A DNA stretch of 64,000 nucleotides from Viridibacterium sp035456105 (GTDB lineage: Bacteria > Pseudomonadota > Gammaproteobacteria > Burkholderiales > Rhodocyclaceae): the NCBI GenBank assembly GCA_035456105.1, contig DATIDV010000034.1, positions 5,933 to 69,932 on the forward strand, in the 5' to 3' direction. Below, one piece after another: positions 9,793 through 19,077 of this stretch (position 1 is its first letter; each line of letters begins with the position of its first letter). The notes under the pieces were generated by a model that was not told the origin of the DNA, did no database searches, and saw only the letters and a program-made list of their open reading frames with translations. A program made the translations under genes and the position numbers.

Positions 9793-10368
9793 TCAATTCG
9801 TCGGCACCGGAAAGTCTCGGTCAATCCAGTCGTCGAGCAGGCGCTTCTCATAGCGCAGCGGGTCGGAATTGCTATGGTCGCCGTGAGACAGGTAGTTCAT
9901 GTCGCGCAATCTGCGCTTCTTTTCCATACGCACGATGGCGCCACTTGCATCCAGTACGCGAAAGCCCAAGTCGATGCGTGGCGGATCCGTCTCGCGGATG
10001 ACGCGCATATTGCCCGTTGCGCCCCCGGCATTGCGCGCCGGCGAGCCCGCGCGCTTGAGGTCGAGCACATCGATCTGCAAGCTCTGGCCAGGGGGCAGAC
10101 GCGGGGCCGCCGCCTGCTGCACATATTTGCCCAGCTCGGCCAACACCGCATCGCGACGCTCAGGCGATTCGTGGTCACGCAGCGTCGTCGCAAACTGTTC
10201 GGGCTTGATGAAGCTCACCTTCACGCGTGCTTCTGCCTCGGCGGCCGACATCGCATCGGCTGCACCTGCCATGATCGCCAGAAAGCCGGCGAGCGCACTG
10301 ACCATCAGATAACGACTACGCCGCCAGACAAAGTGTCCCGTGGCGCTTTTCAGATCCGTATTCATCAT
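9793..10368 (-). CDS. DUF3016 domain-containing secreted protein
   Basis: 191 aa with an N-terminal export signal (hydrophobic core LMVSALAGFLAIMAGAADAM). The mature part has the DUF3016 pattern: VKVSFIKPEQF, a conserved RDHES, LPPGQSLQIDVLDLKRAG, then RVIRETDPPRIDLGFRV, DMNYLS and YEKRLLDDW near the end. Function unknown; probably periplasmic. The frame is open to 10515, but ATG 10368 (or 10365) has a GGAGGT ribosome site and begins a proper signal sequence. It diverges from lptE; the 10369-10566 gap must hold promoters for both. Confidence 0.85.
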   Translation of the reverse strand: MMNTDLKSATGHFVWRRSRYLMVSALAGFLAIMAGAADAMSAAEAEARVKVSFIKPEQFATTLRDHESPERRDAVLAELGKYVQQAAAPRLPPGQSLQIDVLDLKRAGSPARNAGGATGNMRVIRETDPPRIDLGFRVLDASGAIVRMEKKRRLRDMNYLSHGDHSNSDPLRYEKRLLDDWIDRDFPVPTN

Positions 10369-10566
10369 CGCACCTCCGTTTTTGTAGAACTCCTGCCTGG
10401 CGCTGCCATTCAGGATGGTCGGGACTCGGCTGGTTGAATCCCCATGGAACGAGGCTGACTCACGCTTCGCAGCCAAGGCTTCGTCCTGTGTCAGGACGAT
10501 ACAGCCTGCACCCACCGGGCCGGAAGCCTTAGAATGGCGATCCGCCCGACTAATGGATTCACGCTG

Positions 10567-11145
10567 ATGACGTCCTCCTTGCGCACCGTGTCACGCCCCC
10601 TTGCCTGCGCCCTCGTCTGCCTTGCCCTCACTACGCTGGCTGCCTGCGGTTTCCAGTTGCGCGGGCCGAAACCGATGGCCTTCAAGACCGTTTACCTGGA
10701 GATGAGCCAGTACTCGGACCTTGCAGCCGACATCAAGCGCCAGATCAAGACTTCCGGTACGACTACAGTTGTGGACAAGCGCGACGACGCGGAAGTGCGC
10801 TTCATCGTGGTTCAGGACGCCCAGGAAAAAGCCATTATGGCCCTCGGCCCGACCGGCACGGTGCGTGAGTACCAGCTGCGCAAGCGCTTCCAGTTCCGCC
10901 TGCAGGACAAGGCCGGCAAGGAAGTCCTGCCCCTGCAGGAAATCAATATCACACGAGACATCACGTACAACGACAGCCTCGTGCTTGCCAAGGAACAGGA
11001 AGAGGCCATGCTCTACCGCGACATGCAGAATGACCTTGTGCAGCAGATCACACGTCGCCTCGCCGCAGTACGCATGGACGGGGTCGCGCCGGCCGCCACG
11101 CCAGCGGTTTCTGGCATGCCCGCGGGCCCCGGCAGTCGCGAGTAA
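10567..11145 (+). CDS. lptE: LPS-assembly lipoprotein LptE
   Basis: 192-aa outer-membrane lipoprotein that plugs the LptD barrel and helps insert lipopolysaccharide. The lipobox LTTLAACG gives the lipidated Cys, followed directly by the family-typical GFQLRG. A variable C-terminal tail rich in Ala/Pro/Gly follows. An in-frame ATG at 10534 exists, but 10567 gives a normal-length signal peptide. It is followed 35 bases later by holA, the usual betaproteobacterial pair; its normal upstream neighbour leuS is displaced by 8 kb. Confidence 0.93.
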   Translation: MTSSLRTVSRPLACALVCLALTTLAACGFQLRGPKPMAFKTVYLEMSQYSDLAADIKRQIKTSGTTTVVDKRDDAEVRFIVVQDAQEKAIMALGPTGTVREYQLRKRFQFRLQDKAGKEVLPLQEINITRDITYNDSLVLAKEQEEAMLYRDMQNDLVQQITRRLAAVRMDGVAPAATPAVSGMPAGPGSRE

Positions 11146-11180
11146 TTGAAACCGCAGTTGAAACTGAGATTGACCCTGCG

Positions 11181-12191
11181 ATGAACCTGCGTCCCGAGCA
11201 ACTCGCCAGCCATCTGGACCGCGAACTGGCGCCGCTCTATGTCATACATGGTGACGAGCCACTGCTGACCATTGAAGCCGGCGATGCCATCCGCGCAGCC
11301 GCACGCGCCAAGGGCGTCAGCGAGCGCGAGGTGCTGGTCGTCACACAGGGCTTCAAGTGGGACCAGTTCAATCTCGCCGGCGGCAATATGTCGTTATTCG
11401 GCGATCTCAAGCTGGTCGATCTGCGCATCCCCACCGGCAAGCCCGGTCGCGACGGCGGCGACGTGCTCACGCGCTTCTCCAAGGAAGTCGACCCACACGG
11501 TGGCGTCATTACGCTTGTCACCCTGCCGCACATGGACTGGGCCGCGCGCAAGCTCGGCTGGTTCGTCGCGCTGAGCGAAGCTGGTGTCACGGTCGAGTGC
11601 AATGCGCCGCAACTGAACGAACTCCCTCAGTGGATCGCAGGACGCCTCGCCCGCCAGAAACAGACTGCGCCACGCGATGCGCTGGTATTCATTGCCGAGC
11701 ACGTCGAAGGCAATCTGCTCGCCGCGCATCAGGAGATGCAGAAGCTCGACCTGCTCTACGGCGAGTGCGCGCTGAGCATGGAACAGGTCGAAGACGCCGT
11801 ACTGCATGTCGCGCGCTACGACACTGAGAAGCTTCGCACGGCCCTGCTCGAAGGTGATGCGGCACGCTGCGCGCGCCTGCTCGAAGGTCTGCAGGGTGAA
11901 GGCGCAGCAACACCGCTGGTGTTGTGGGCCATGGCCAACGAGATTCGCACGCTGGCCAATGTGCGCGCCGCGATGGACAGCGGTCAGCCTGTCGATGTTG
12001 CGCTCAAGAACGAACGCGTCTTCGGCCCGCGCCAGATGCTCTGCAAACGCGCCGTGCAACGCCTGCGCGGCGGCGCCCTGCGCGCTGCACTCATGCATGC
12101 CGCACGCATAGACCGCATGGTCAAGGGGCTGACCACGGGCGACGTGTGGGATGAATTCCTGCAACTGTCACTACGCGTCCGCGCGGGCTGA
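11181..12191 (+). CDS. holA: DNA polymerase III subunit delta
   Basis: 336 aa, the usual length. This is the delta subunit of the clamp-loader complex, which opens the beta sliding clamp. Sequence marks include the N-terminal LAPLYVIHGDEPLLTIEA, the segment SLFGDLKLVDLRIPTGKPG, and the C-terminal collar region containing KNERVFGPRQ and LMHAARIDRMVKGL. Second gene of lptE-holA. In relatives proA follows directly; here about 6.9 kb of other genes intervene. Confidence 0.95.
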   Translation: MNLRPEQLASHLDRELAPLYVIHGDEPLLTIEAGDAIRAAARAKGVSEREVLVVTQGFKWDQFNLAGGNMSLFGDLKLVDLRIPTGKPGRDGGDVLTRFSKEVDPHGGVITLVTLPHMDWAARKLGWFVALSEAGVTVECNAPQLNELPQWIAGRLARQKQTAPRDALVFIAEHVEGNLLAAHQEMQKLDLLYGECALSMEQVEDAVLHVARYDTEKLRTALLEGDAARCARLLEGLQGEGAATPLVLWAMANEIRTLANVRAAMDSGQPVDVALKNERVFGPRQMLCKRAVQRLRGGALRAALMHAARIDRMVKGLTTGDVWDEFLQLSLRVRAG

Positions 12192-12380
12192 CACCTGAGC
12201 ACGCCCCAACCCCGGCGGTCGCCGCATTGACGTAGCAATCGTCGAGGCTGCGCCAACACCGGGCAAGAAATTTCCCGATGCCGAAAAACTGTTCTGGCTC
12301 GCGCCTGTAGAGGACGCACGGAAGCGCACGACGTATCGGGAACACCACATGTCCGGTGTCACGCCCCGTCCGCACTGAAT

Positions 12381-13658
12381 ATGAAATATCCCTGCGTGAT
12401 CAGCTTGCCGGAAGGCATGCATGGTGATTACCATGGCGGCCGCATGCGCCCCCTACTCCCTCACCGCGCCCTATACGCATCTTTTGATCGCGTGCCCTCA
12501 CCCAAGGGGGCGGCCACCCATATCGAGCATTTCGCGGGCACGCTGTTCGACACTTTCGGCGGCGGGCTGCTGCATGTGCTCGGAGACGCATCGCTGCCGG
12601 ACTACCAGCGTGAAGCTCAGGTAGAGGTCCTGCGCTACGCCGCGACGCATGACAACTTCCTCGACCGCACGCAGGGCTTCGGGCGCAGGCTGGCCGCTAC
12701 CGTCGCACATCTGGAAGGCTCGCTCGAAATCTGTCACTTCCGTGACCCGTGGAGCGGCATTCCCATCCTCGACCGATCACACCGCTATCGCACTGTCTAC
12801 GAAGTGAACGGCTTGCCATCCATCGAACTACCCAGCACCTATCCGCTGCTTTCCCCACGCACGCTGGACAAGATCCGGCAGGCCGAGCGCTTCTGCGTCG
12901 ACAATGCCGACAGCATTGTCACGCCATCCACGACCATCGCCGACAATCTCATGCGCATGGGCGCCTCGCACAAGCGCATCGCCGTCATCCGCAATGGCGC
13001 GAAGCCATGCGTGACACCACCCAACCGGCCCGATGAGGCGCCCCTACGCTATCTCGTATATTTCGGCGCACTGCAGCCCTGGCAGGGACTGGACGTACTG
13101 CTGCAGGCTTTCGCCCGACTGGCCGACCTCGATCTGCAACTGGTGATCTGTTCGTCATCACATCACCGTCTCGAAAAACCCTTCCGCCGGCTCGCCACTC
13201 GACTAGGGCTGGATGAGCGCATCATCTGGCGACACGGCCTCGCACGCGCCGAGCTTGCTCGCTGGGTGGCGCATGCGGAGATCAGCGTGGCACCGCTCAC
13301 CGAATGTGCGCGCAATCTCGATCAGGGCTGCTGCCCGCTGAAGATTCTCGAATCGATGGCGCTGGGCGTGCCCGTCGTGGCCAGCGACATTCCGGCTGTG
13401 CGCGAAATACTGGATGAGGACACCGGCAGGCTGGTGCATCCCGGGCGCCCCGCAGAGCTGGCGCGTGCGCTGCGCGTGCTGCTCGAATATCCTGATGCCG
13501 CGAAAACCATGGGCGCGCGCGGCAAGCAGCGCCTGGAACGCGACCTGACCTGGGCCGCAAGTACCACCGCGTTGCGGCAGCTTTACCAAACGCTATGCAG
13601 CCCGGATGCTGCATCACCCCTTTTCCTTACTCCTGCCATTGCCGTGGCCTGCCCATGA
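12381..13658 (+). CDS. Glycosyltransferase family 4 protein
   Basis: 425 aa in a GT-B fold. The N-terminal part has ASFDRVPSPKGAATHIEHF, a form typical of GT4 enzymes that take a sugar-nucleotide donor. The C-terminal Rossmann half shows LVYFGALQPWQGLDVLLQAF, and the donor-binding end PLKILESMALGVPVVASD with the EX7E-like segment and VREILDEDTGRLV. The acceptor is unknown. The start is uncertain: ATG 12381 has no clear ribosome site, and in-frame ATGs at 12417 and 12444 precede the conserved part. First of five genes chained by 1-4 base overlaps, so it likely acts with them in making one surface glycan. Confidence 0.88.
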   Translation: MKYPCVISLPEGMHGDYHGGRMRPLLPHRALYASFDRVPSPKGAATHIEHFAGTLFDTFGGGLLHVLGDASLPDYQREAQVEVLRYAATHDNFLDRTQGFGRRLAATVAHLEGSLEICHFRDPWSGIPILDRSHRYRTVYEVNGLPSIELPSTYPLLSPRTLDKIRQAERFCVDNADSIVTPSTTIADNLMRMGASHKRIAVIRNGAKPCVTPPNRPDEAPLRYLVYFGALQPWQGLDVLLQAFARLADLDLQLVICSSSHHRLEKPFRRLATRLGLDERIIWRHGLARAELARWVAHAEISVAPLTECARNLDQGCCPLKILESMALGVPVVASDIPAVREILDEDTGRLVHPGRPAELARALRVLLEYPDAAKTMGARGKQRLERDLTWAASTTALRQLYQTLCSPDAASPLFLTPAIAVACP

Positions 13659-14518
13659 GTATCCTGACTGCCTTGAACGCCTATCTACACCTCGATACAC
13701 GACAGCGTACGTTTATGCGGGAGAAAGAGATCGACACCAGCATGACACTCGAGGAATGGATCCCCTTCCTTGGTGGTGTTGCCCGCGCCGACCGCGCCAG
13801 CGACGTTCTGCGCAAGATGCTGGGCTGGCTCACCATCCTGACGATCGTCCCCGGCTTTGTTCTTGCCATCGTGACCGAAAGTGCAACGCCCCTGCTGCTG
13901 TGGATTGCGTCCAGCGTGTCGGTTTTTTGCTGGTTGCGTCTGCGCAAGATCGACATGCCGCCTTCGCTCGATCGCTTCCTCCTGCCCTGGCTCGTCCTGC
14001 TGAAGGAAGACGTGGCACCGAAGTCGGAAGTCTCGCTGCGGCTCGATCTGCGCGGCGCGGAGCTTACGCAGAAAGCGATCATGGCCGCAGACATGCCGAA
14101 TGGCGTGCCGCGCAGCCCGCGCGCATGCAATGACAACTATTTCCGCGACGACTGGGCAAGCGGCACCGCCTCGCTCGCCGACGGCGCCATCCTGCAGTGG
14201 GACATCTCCGATTTCGTGCGCAAACGCGTCAAAACACGGCGCAATGCACGCGGCAAGACCAAACGGAAAACGAAGTACAAGATCCAGCGCAGCTTTGACG
14301 TAAATCTGAGCGTACGCGACAGGGATTATGCCGTCAGCAATATCGTGCCCGACACGGCCTGCCGCGCATCCGTAAAACGCGGCGAGAAGCGCACGGCCGT
14401 GCGCATTCGCACGCGCTCTGTCGGCAGAGAACGATTTACACCTCCCCGCCTGACTGATCTCGTCGATACCATTTCGCGCGCCTACAGCTCGCTTTCCGTC
14501 GCCCCGAAGGAGCGTTGA
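13655..14518 (+). CDS. Hypothetical membrane protein in glycosyltransferase cluster
   Basis: 287 aa, not recognised. ATG overlaps the preceding stop as ATGA, so translation is coupled. After a soluble N-terminus (about 60 residues) there are two adjacent hydrophobic helices (ILTIVPGFVLAIVTES and PLLLWIASSVSVFCWL), then a long basic cytoplasmic-looking part with a Lys/Arg cluster (KRVKTRRNARGKTKRKTKYK) and a C-terminal ISRAYSSLS. A membrane anchor or partner for the glycosyltransferases is possible; nothing in the sequence shows an enzyme active site. Confidence 0.7.
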   Translation: MSILTALNAYLHLDTRQRTFMREKEIDTSMTLEEWIPFLGGVARADRASDVLRKMLGWLTILTIVPGFVLAIVTESATPLLLWIASSVSVFCWLRLRKIDMPPSLDRFLLPWLVLLKEDVAPKSEVSLRLDLRGAELTQKAIMAADMPNGVPRSPRACNDNYFRDDWASGTASLADGAILQWDISDFVRKRVKTRRNARGKTKRKTKYKIQRSFDVNLSVRDRDYAVSNIVPDTACRASVKRGEKRTAVRIRTRSVGRERFTPPRLTDLVDTISRAYSSLSVAPKER

Positions 14519-14928
14519 TGCAATCCTTGAATTCCTGCACCGTACAACGCGGCATTTTCTCGCTTCGCGAATGCGGCAACGCATCCACCGACACCTGCGC
14601 GCAATGCATGCGCCCGGTCTGCATGGAGCATGCGCACTATGGCGCCGAGCAGATCCTGTGTCCCCAATGCTACGCCGCGTCATCGAAGGACAAGGCCGAC
14701 GAGGATTCGGAGAGCGAAGATACGTCGGATTGGGATTCGCCCGGCTGGTCCGGACGCTGGAGCACCGAATATCACAGCTCGCACGACTACGTGCCGATCA
14801 GCGCAGCCGGCGCGCACGATAGCTTCGATGACGTCGACCGCAATGCCTTTGCCACGCGCAGCGATGGTGCGCTGGACGACGAGGGAGACGACCGAGCCGG
14901 CTCATCGTCCGGGTTCTCCGACAGTTGA
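14518..14928 (+). CDS. Hypothetical protein with B-box-like zinc-binding cysteines
   Basis: 136 aa. The N-terminal 60 residues carry paired cysteines and histidine arranged like a small zinc ribbon/B-box: CGNASTDTCAQCMRPVCMEH then CPQCY. The rest is acidic and probably disordered (DEDSESEDTSDWDS and similar, ending in Ser/Asp). The start overlaps the preceding stop by one base (TGATG) and the stop overlaps the next start, so it is an integral part of this operon. Similar zinc boxes mediate protein contacts; the partner here is unknown. Confidence 0.65.
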   Translation: MQSLNSCTVQRGIFSLRECGNASTDTCAQCMRPVCMEHAHYGAEQILCPQCYAASSKDKADEDSESEDTSDWDSPGWSGRWSTEYHSSHDYVPISAAGAHDSFDDVDRNAFATRSDGALDDEGDDRAGSSSGFSDS

Positions 14929-16127
14929 ACAGCGCGCACCAGCCCCCCTCGCGCACGCCGCACCTCGTGTGGCTGACGGAAAACCATCCGCCGGCCAACG
15001 GTGGCATGGCCGTGTCATGCGACCGCATCGTGCGTGGCCTGCGCGATGCGGGTGTCGTGGTCGACGTGATTCACTTCACGCGGCAAGCTGTCTCGACACC
15101 GCGCTTTGAAACACAACGCAACGGCCGCTACCTCGCTTTCCCTGTCGGTGATGACGCATCCCACGCGCTGAATGTGCTGTTCGAGCGACTGGACAGCGAT
15201 GCACGACGCGAGGCGTTCACGCACGTCGTGGCCTTCGGTGGCAATCTGCCCCTGCTTGCTGCGCCCACCTTTGCAGCCTGGCTGAACGTACCGCTGATCA
15301 CGCTGTTTCGCGGCAACGACTTCGACGCGGCCATCTTCTCGCCGCAGCGCAGAGGCATCGTGCGCGAGGCTATCGAACGCGCTGCACGTGTCGGTGTGGT
15401 GAGCCGCGACAAGGGGCGACGCATCAGTGCCCTGCATCCGTCCGCGCAAGTCATGTGGACCCCCAACAGCATCGACCTCGAAGACTGGTCACCCCTGCCC
15501 TCCGACCGCATGCAAGCCTCTCGATGGCGCGACCACGATGTCGGCACGGAGCAGCGCGTGCTGGGCCTCTTCGGCCAGATCAAATCAAAGAAGGGCGGAC
15601 TGCAACTCGTCGAATCGCTCGCCACATCGGGCTTCGCCGAACGTTTCCATCTGCTGCTCGTCGGTGATCTCGAAGAAGAAATCCACGCACGTCTGGCCGA
15701 TGAAGCCTTGCCCATCGCACACACAGCCCTGCCATTCGCGGATCGCTACAGCTTGCTTCCGCACTACTGCGCCTGCGATGCCGTCGCCATCCCGAGCTTC
15801 TACGACGGCATGCCCAATGTCCTGCTGGAGGCCATGGGTCTGGGCATTCCGCTTGTCGCCTCCACGGCGGGCGGCATGGGTGACATTCTCATCGACGGCC
15901 AACATGGTTTCCTGTTTCACCCCGGAGATCCGCATGGCTGCCGACACGCGCTGGCGCGCCTTGCCGAGACGTCGACAGCAGACCTGCAACGCATGGGTGA
16001 AGCCTGCTTGCGCACAGCCGGGCTTTTCCACCCGGCCCGCGAGACGGACAGCTACCTGAGCCTGCTGCACGAAACCATGCCCGATTCCGTCTCCAATGCA
16101 GTGCCCCACTCGAAGGATGTCGAATGA
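14925..16127 (+). CDS. Glycosyltransferase family 4 protein
   Basis: 400 aa, GT-B fold. The N-terminal half has HLVWLTENHPPANGGMAVS, the glycine-rich acceptor loop of GT4 proteins, and ITLFRGNDFDAAIF. The donor half has LGLFGQIKSKKGGLQLVESL and the nucleotide-sugar motif PSFYDGMPNVLLEAMGLGIP with VASTAGGMGDI. The TTG start overlaps the previous stop codon (TTGA); a GTG at 14967 is an alternative. Its stop overlaps the start of the lipoprotein gene downstream. Distinct in sequence from the first glycosyltransferase of the cluster, so it probably adds a different sugar or linkage. Confidence 0.85.
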   Translation: MNSAHQPPSRTPHLVWLTENHPPANGGMAVSCDRIVRGLRDAGVVVDVIHFTRQAVSTPRFETQRNGRYLAFPVGDDASHALNVLFERLDSDARREAFTHVVAFGGNLPLLAAPTFAAWLNVPLITLFRGNDFDAAIFSPQRRGIVREAIERAARVGVVSRDKGRRISALHPSAQVMWTPNSIDLEDWSPLPSDRMQASRWRDHDVGTEQRVLGLFGQIKSKKGGLQLVESLATSGFAERFHLLLVGDLEEEIHARLADEALPIAHTALPFADRYSLLPHYCACDAVAIPSFYDGMPNVLLEAMGLGIPLVASTAGGMGDILIDGQHGFLFHPGDPHGCRHALARLAETSTADLQRMGEACLRTAGLFHPARETDSYLSLLHETMPDSVSNAVPHSKDVE

Positions 16128-16807
16128 ATCCAATGCTACGCACATGCGCGCTGCTCACGCTGACTTCAACCATGTTGGCGTTGGTCGCATGCCAGAAAAC
16201 GGAAGACGCGTCCGCAGCTCCCGTCAATGCCGCCAGTGCCGCCGCAGCAAGCACGGCGCGCAGCGTCAGCTCGGCCGATGACTCGACGACGCTGCGCATC
16301 GTCGATGCCTCGGGCACGGCACTCGTCGTCCTGAAGCCGCACGACATGGAAGTCCGCTTCGGCAATGGCGACAAGGCGAGAACCTTGCACGCCCAATCGC
16401 AGGATGACGGCAAACGCAAATACGCACGACAAGGCGAAGGCGTGGTGATGGAGGTCAAGCCTGGCGATGATGGCTTCAAGCTGCGCAGCCGGGACGCCCA
16501 CCTGCTGTGGAAACTCAAGCTCAAGGACAGCAGCATCAAGATCAGCGACAACGAAGAGAACGCCAGAGCAATCACGCTGAAGATCAATGGCAATCGCATC
16601 GAGGTGGCGGACAACGGCAAGGCGCTGGGTGAAGTGAATTTTGATGGCGACAAGTCGCGCGCGCGAGTGACCGATGCTGCCGACAAGACCGTGGCGACGG
16701 TACAGGCGAAGAAGAATTCGGCCGCATTCGGTTTGCTGCTCGCCACACGCATTCCCGAGGCCGAGCGCGCCGTGCTGGCGCTGGAACTGCTCGCCCGCGA
16801 TCTCTGA
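16124..16807 (+). CDS. Hypothetical lipoprotein
   Basis: 227 aa. A signal peptide ending in the lipobox LALVACQK predicts a lipid-anchored protein. The mature part starts with an Ala/Ser-rich linker and then a predominantly beta region with repeated short segments (LRIVDASGTALVVLKP, GFKLRSRDAHLLWKLKLKD, NRIEVADNGKALGEVNFDGD) that resemble one another and suggest a repeated beta-sandwich or blade. Family not recognised. Coupled to the preceding glycosyltransferase by an ATGA overlap; a cell-envelope role in handling the glycan is inference. Confidence 0.7.
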   Translation: MNPMLRTCALLTLTSTMLALVACQKTEDASAAPVNAASAAAASTARSVSSADDSTTLRIVDASGTALVVLKPHDMEVRFGNGDKARTLHAQSQDDGKRKYARQGEGVVMEVKPGDDGFKLRSRDAHLLWKLKLKDSSIKISDNEENARAITLKINGNRIEVADNGKALGEVNFDGDKSRARVTDAADKTVATVQAKKNSAAFGLLLATRIPEAERAVLALELLARDL

Positions 16808-16817
16808 AGCACGCCCC

Positions 16818-17699
16818 GTGGCAAGTCCGGCACCTGTCCTCTATTACGCATTCGGCGGCGGTCTCGGACACCAGACGCGCGCGCTGGCTGTACGCCATAC
16901 GCTGGGCCTGCAGTGCGATTTCGTGATGCTGAGCGCAGCGCCTGCAACACGGGATCAGACCGTCACGCATTGGCTCGCCCCCACCGGACTGGAAGAAGAT
17001 CCCGTTGCCTTCCGCGCCTGGATCAGCGAGATCATCCGGCATTTCCAGCCGAAGCAATTTTTCGTCGATGCCTTTCCGGCCGGCATTCTCGGCGAGCTCT
17101 GTGACTTCCCCTGGCCGCCCGGACTCGAACTGATCCACGTCGCACGGATCCTGCGCTGGGACTGCTATGCCGAACTGATACGCGGAACACCGCCTCGCTA
17201 CACACAGACCTGGCTTGTTGAAGAGATTTCACAGCAACACCTTCAGGCCGTCAGGGCAATGTCCATTCGCACTACCTCGCTATCACTCAAATGTTCGCCA
17301 GTGGACTCGCTCAGCGATGAATCCCGCGCGGTCGCTCGCAGATGGGCTGAACACGGCAAACCTGTGTGGCTGATCGTTCACTCCGGCCCGGACGAGGAGA
17401 CCGCCGAGTTGCTGGCCTATGCGCGCGAATGCGCTGCGCAGGAAAACACCAAACCGCGTTTCGCCGTCGTCTCCCCGGGCACACCGCTGCCCGACGAGTC
17501 GGACATCGAACGCATTGATCTGCAACCCGCCAGTGCGCTATTCCCGTTCGCAGCACGCATCGTCACCGCGTGCGGTTTCAATTCGATGCAGCAGACAGCT
17601 CCGTGGCGTGAGCGGCACCTGTGCATGCCCTTTGCGCGGCGCTTCGACGATCAGTTCCTGCGGCGCAAACACGCGCTTGAAGTATCAGCTTCGCGCTAG
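16818..17699 (+). CDS. MurG/GT28-like glycosyltransferase homologue
   Basis: 293 aa from GTG 16818; an in-frame upstream extension lies inside the lipoprotein gene and is not protein-like. The N-terminus VLYYAFGGGLGHQTRALAV carries the glycine-rich GGGLGH loop of GT28/MGT-type GT-B enzymes, followed by a conserved FFVDAFPAGILGEL. Near the C-terminus the segment ARIVTACGFNSMQQTAPW and a basic RRFDDQFLRRKHAL occupy the place of the donor-binding helix. No clear ribosome site is seen. Last gene of the glycan chain; it ends 15 bases inside the convergent MFS gene. Confidence 0.7.
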   Translation: MASPAPVLYYAFGGGLGHQTRALAVRHTLGLQCDFVMLSAAPATRDQTVTHWLAPTGLEEDPVAFRAWISEIIRHFQPKQFFVDAFPAGILGELCDFPWPPGLELIHVARILRWDCYAELIRGTPPRYTQTWLVEEISQQHLQAVRAMSIRTTSLSLKCSPVDSLSDESRAVARRWAEHGKPVWLIVHSGPDEETAELLAYARECAAQENTKPRFAVVSPGTPLPDESDIERIDLQPASALFPFAARIVTACGFNSMQQTAPWRERHLCMPFARRFDDQFLRRKHALEVSASR

Positions 17700-18935
17700 G
17701 GGCGGCAACCAGCGCCACGCAGCAAGGCCCAGCAACACGCAGGTCACGCCAATGCCAACAAAGATCGGCACCAGCCCGAACGCATCCCCGGCCTGCCCGA
17801 TCAGGATCGTGCCCACCGGTGCCAGCGCAATCGTCAGGAAACGCATGCTCGTCACCATGCGGCCGAGCAAGGCATCGGGTGTCACCGCCTGACGCAAGCT
17901 CAGGTAATTGACGACGTACATCGCCGCGCCACAATCCATCACCATCAGGGCCACACCCGCAGCCCAGTTGGCATGCGCCATGTGCAGCGACGGCAAGGCG
18001 TAGAGCACGTAGCCACAGCCCCCCAGCACCACGCCAAAGACCAGCGTGCCGCGAATACCGAAGCGCCGTTCCATGCGATGCGCCAGCGCCGCGCCCACCA
18101 GACCGCCAATCGCCCCCAGCGCGTTGATCAACGCTATGTCGCCGGCATTCAACTGCAAGTTGCGCGCGGCGTGCAGCACATAGAGCGCCTTGAAACTGTC
18201 ATTGAGCGGAATCCATACGGCCACAACCCACACCAGCCCGCGCAGCATCGGCGTGCGCCAGATAAGCCGCAAACCCTCCCACACTTCACTCAGCACACTG
18301 GCCCGCGCAGCCTTGCTGCCCACCTCGTCCGAACGAATCCGCCAGATCAGCCAGGCCGACATCAGAAAGCTCGCTGCGTCAGCCGTGATCGCCAGCGGCG
18401 CGCCGACGAGGGCAACCAGCGCAGCCGCCAATGCCGGCCCCACAACCATCGAAGCCGAAGCCGCCGCTGACAATTTGCTATTTGCCAAGACCAGGCGCTC
18501 ACGCCCGACCAGGTTCGTGATGAATACCTGCAACGCCGAGCCACCGATGGCCTCATTGGTCGACACCATCGCACCCACCAGCCACAACAAGGGCAGGCTC
18601 AGGAAGCCGCCCATGAAAGCAATCGGCACCAACGCCAGTCCGGCCGCCGCAAACAGATCAAAGCTGATCGCCAGACGCCGCTTGCGCGAGCGGTCTATCC
18701 ACACACCGGCGGGCAGCCCCAGCACGAAGGGCAGCAGCTGACAGGCCGCCAGCACGCCCATGTCGCTCGCCGAGGCATGCAGCAATTGCACGGCAGTCAG
18801 AGGCAAAGCCATCTGCGTGACGGCCGTGCCGAGCACCGACAGCGTATTGGCTTGAAACACACGCATGAAATCGCGGTCGCGCCACAGGCTGCCGGCAGGC
18901 GCTAAGCGGCTCAGGATCGATTGGAAATATTGCAT
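17685..18935 (-). CDS. MFS transporter (MFS_3/EntS-like efflux type)
   Basis: 416 aa with about 12 hydrophobic segments. The N-terminal half has the MFS signature between helices 2 and 3 (GLPAGVWIDRSRKRRLAI), as in EntS-type exporters, and the C-terminal half an LLGRMVTSMRF loop. The start at 18935 opens on MQYFQSILSRLAPAGSLWRD just before the first helix; a TTG 69 bases upstream is possible. Gene products of this type export siderophores or drugs; the substrate is unknown. It is convergent with the glycosyltransferase chain and divergent from proA, and is part of the insert between holA and proA. Confidence 0.85.
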   Translation of the reverse strand: MQYFQSILSRLAPAGSLWRDRDFMRVFQANTLSVLGTAVTQMALPLTAVQLLHASASDMGVLAACQLLPFVLGLPAGVWIDRSRKRRLAISFDLFAAAGLALVPIAFMGGFLSLPLLWLVGAMVSTNEAIGGSALQVFITNLVGRERLVLANSKLSAAASASMVVGPALAAALVALVGAPLAITADAASFLMSAWLIWRIRSDEVGSKAARASVLSEVWEGLRLIWRTPMLRGLVWVVAVWIPLNDSFKALYVLHAARNLQLNAGDIALINALGAIGGLVGAALAHRMERRFGIRGTLVFGVVLGGCGYVLYALPSLHMAHANWAAGVALMVMDCGAAMYVVNYLSLRQAVTPDALLGRMVTSMRFLTIALAPVGTILIGQAGDAFGLVPIFVGIGVTCVLLGLAAWRWLPPLARS

Positions 18936-19077
18936 GGAGAGGAACAAACAGCGGCACTGCACGGGGTCGCCGATCCTACCCGAACGCGGAAGACTTGGAA
19001 CCAATGCGCAGGCAATGCTCTAATTGGGGATCAAGTCAGCAATGACTCGCCCTCATTTTCGTTCTCGATTGAGCATC

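Noticed and set aside
12121..12375. Minus-strand frame after holA resembling a small nucleotide hydrolase
   Set aside because: Resemblance is limited to a few residues; no HIT histidine triad is present.
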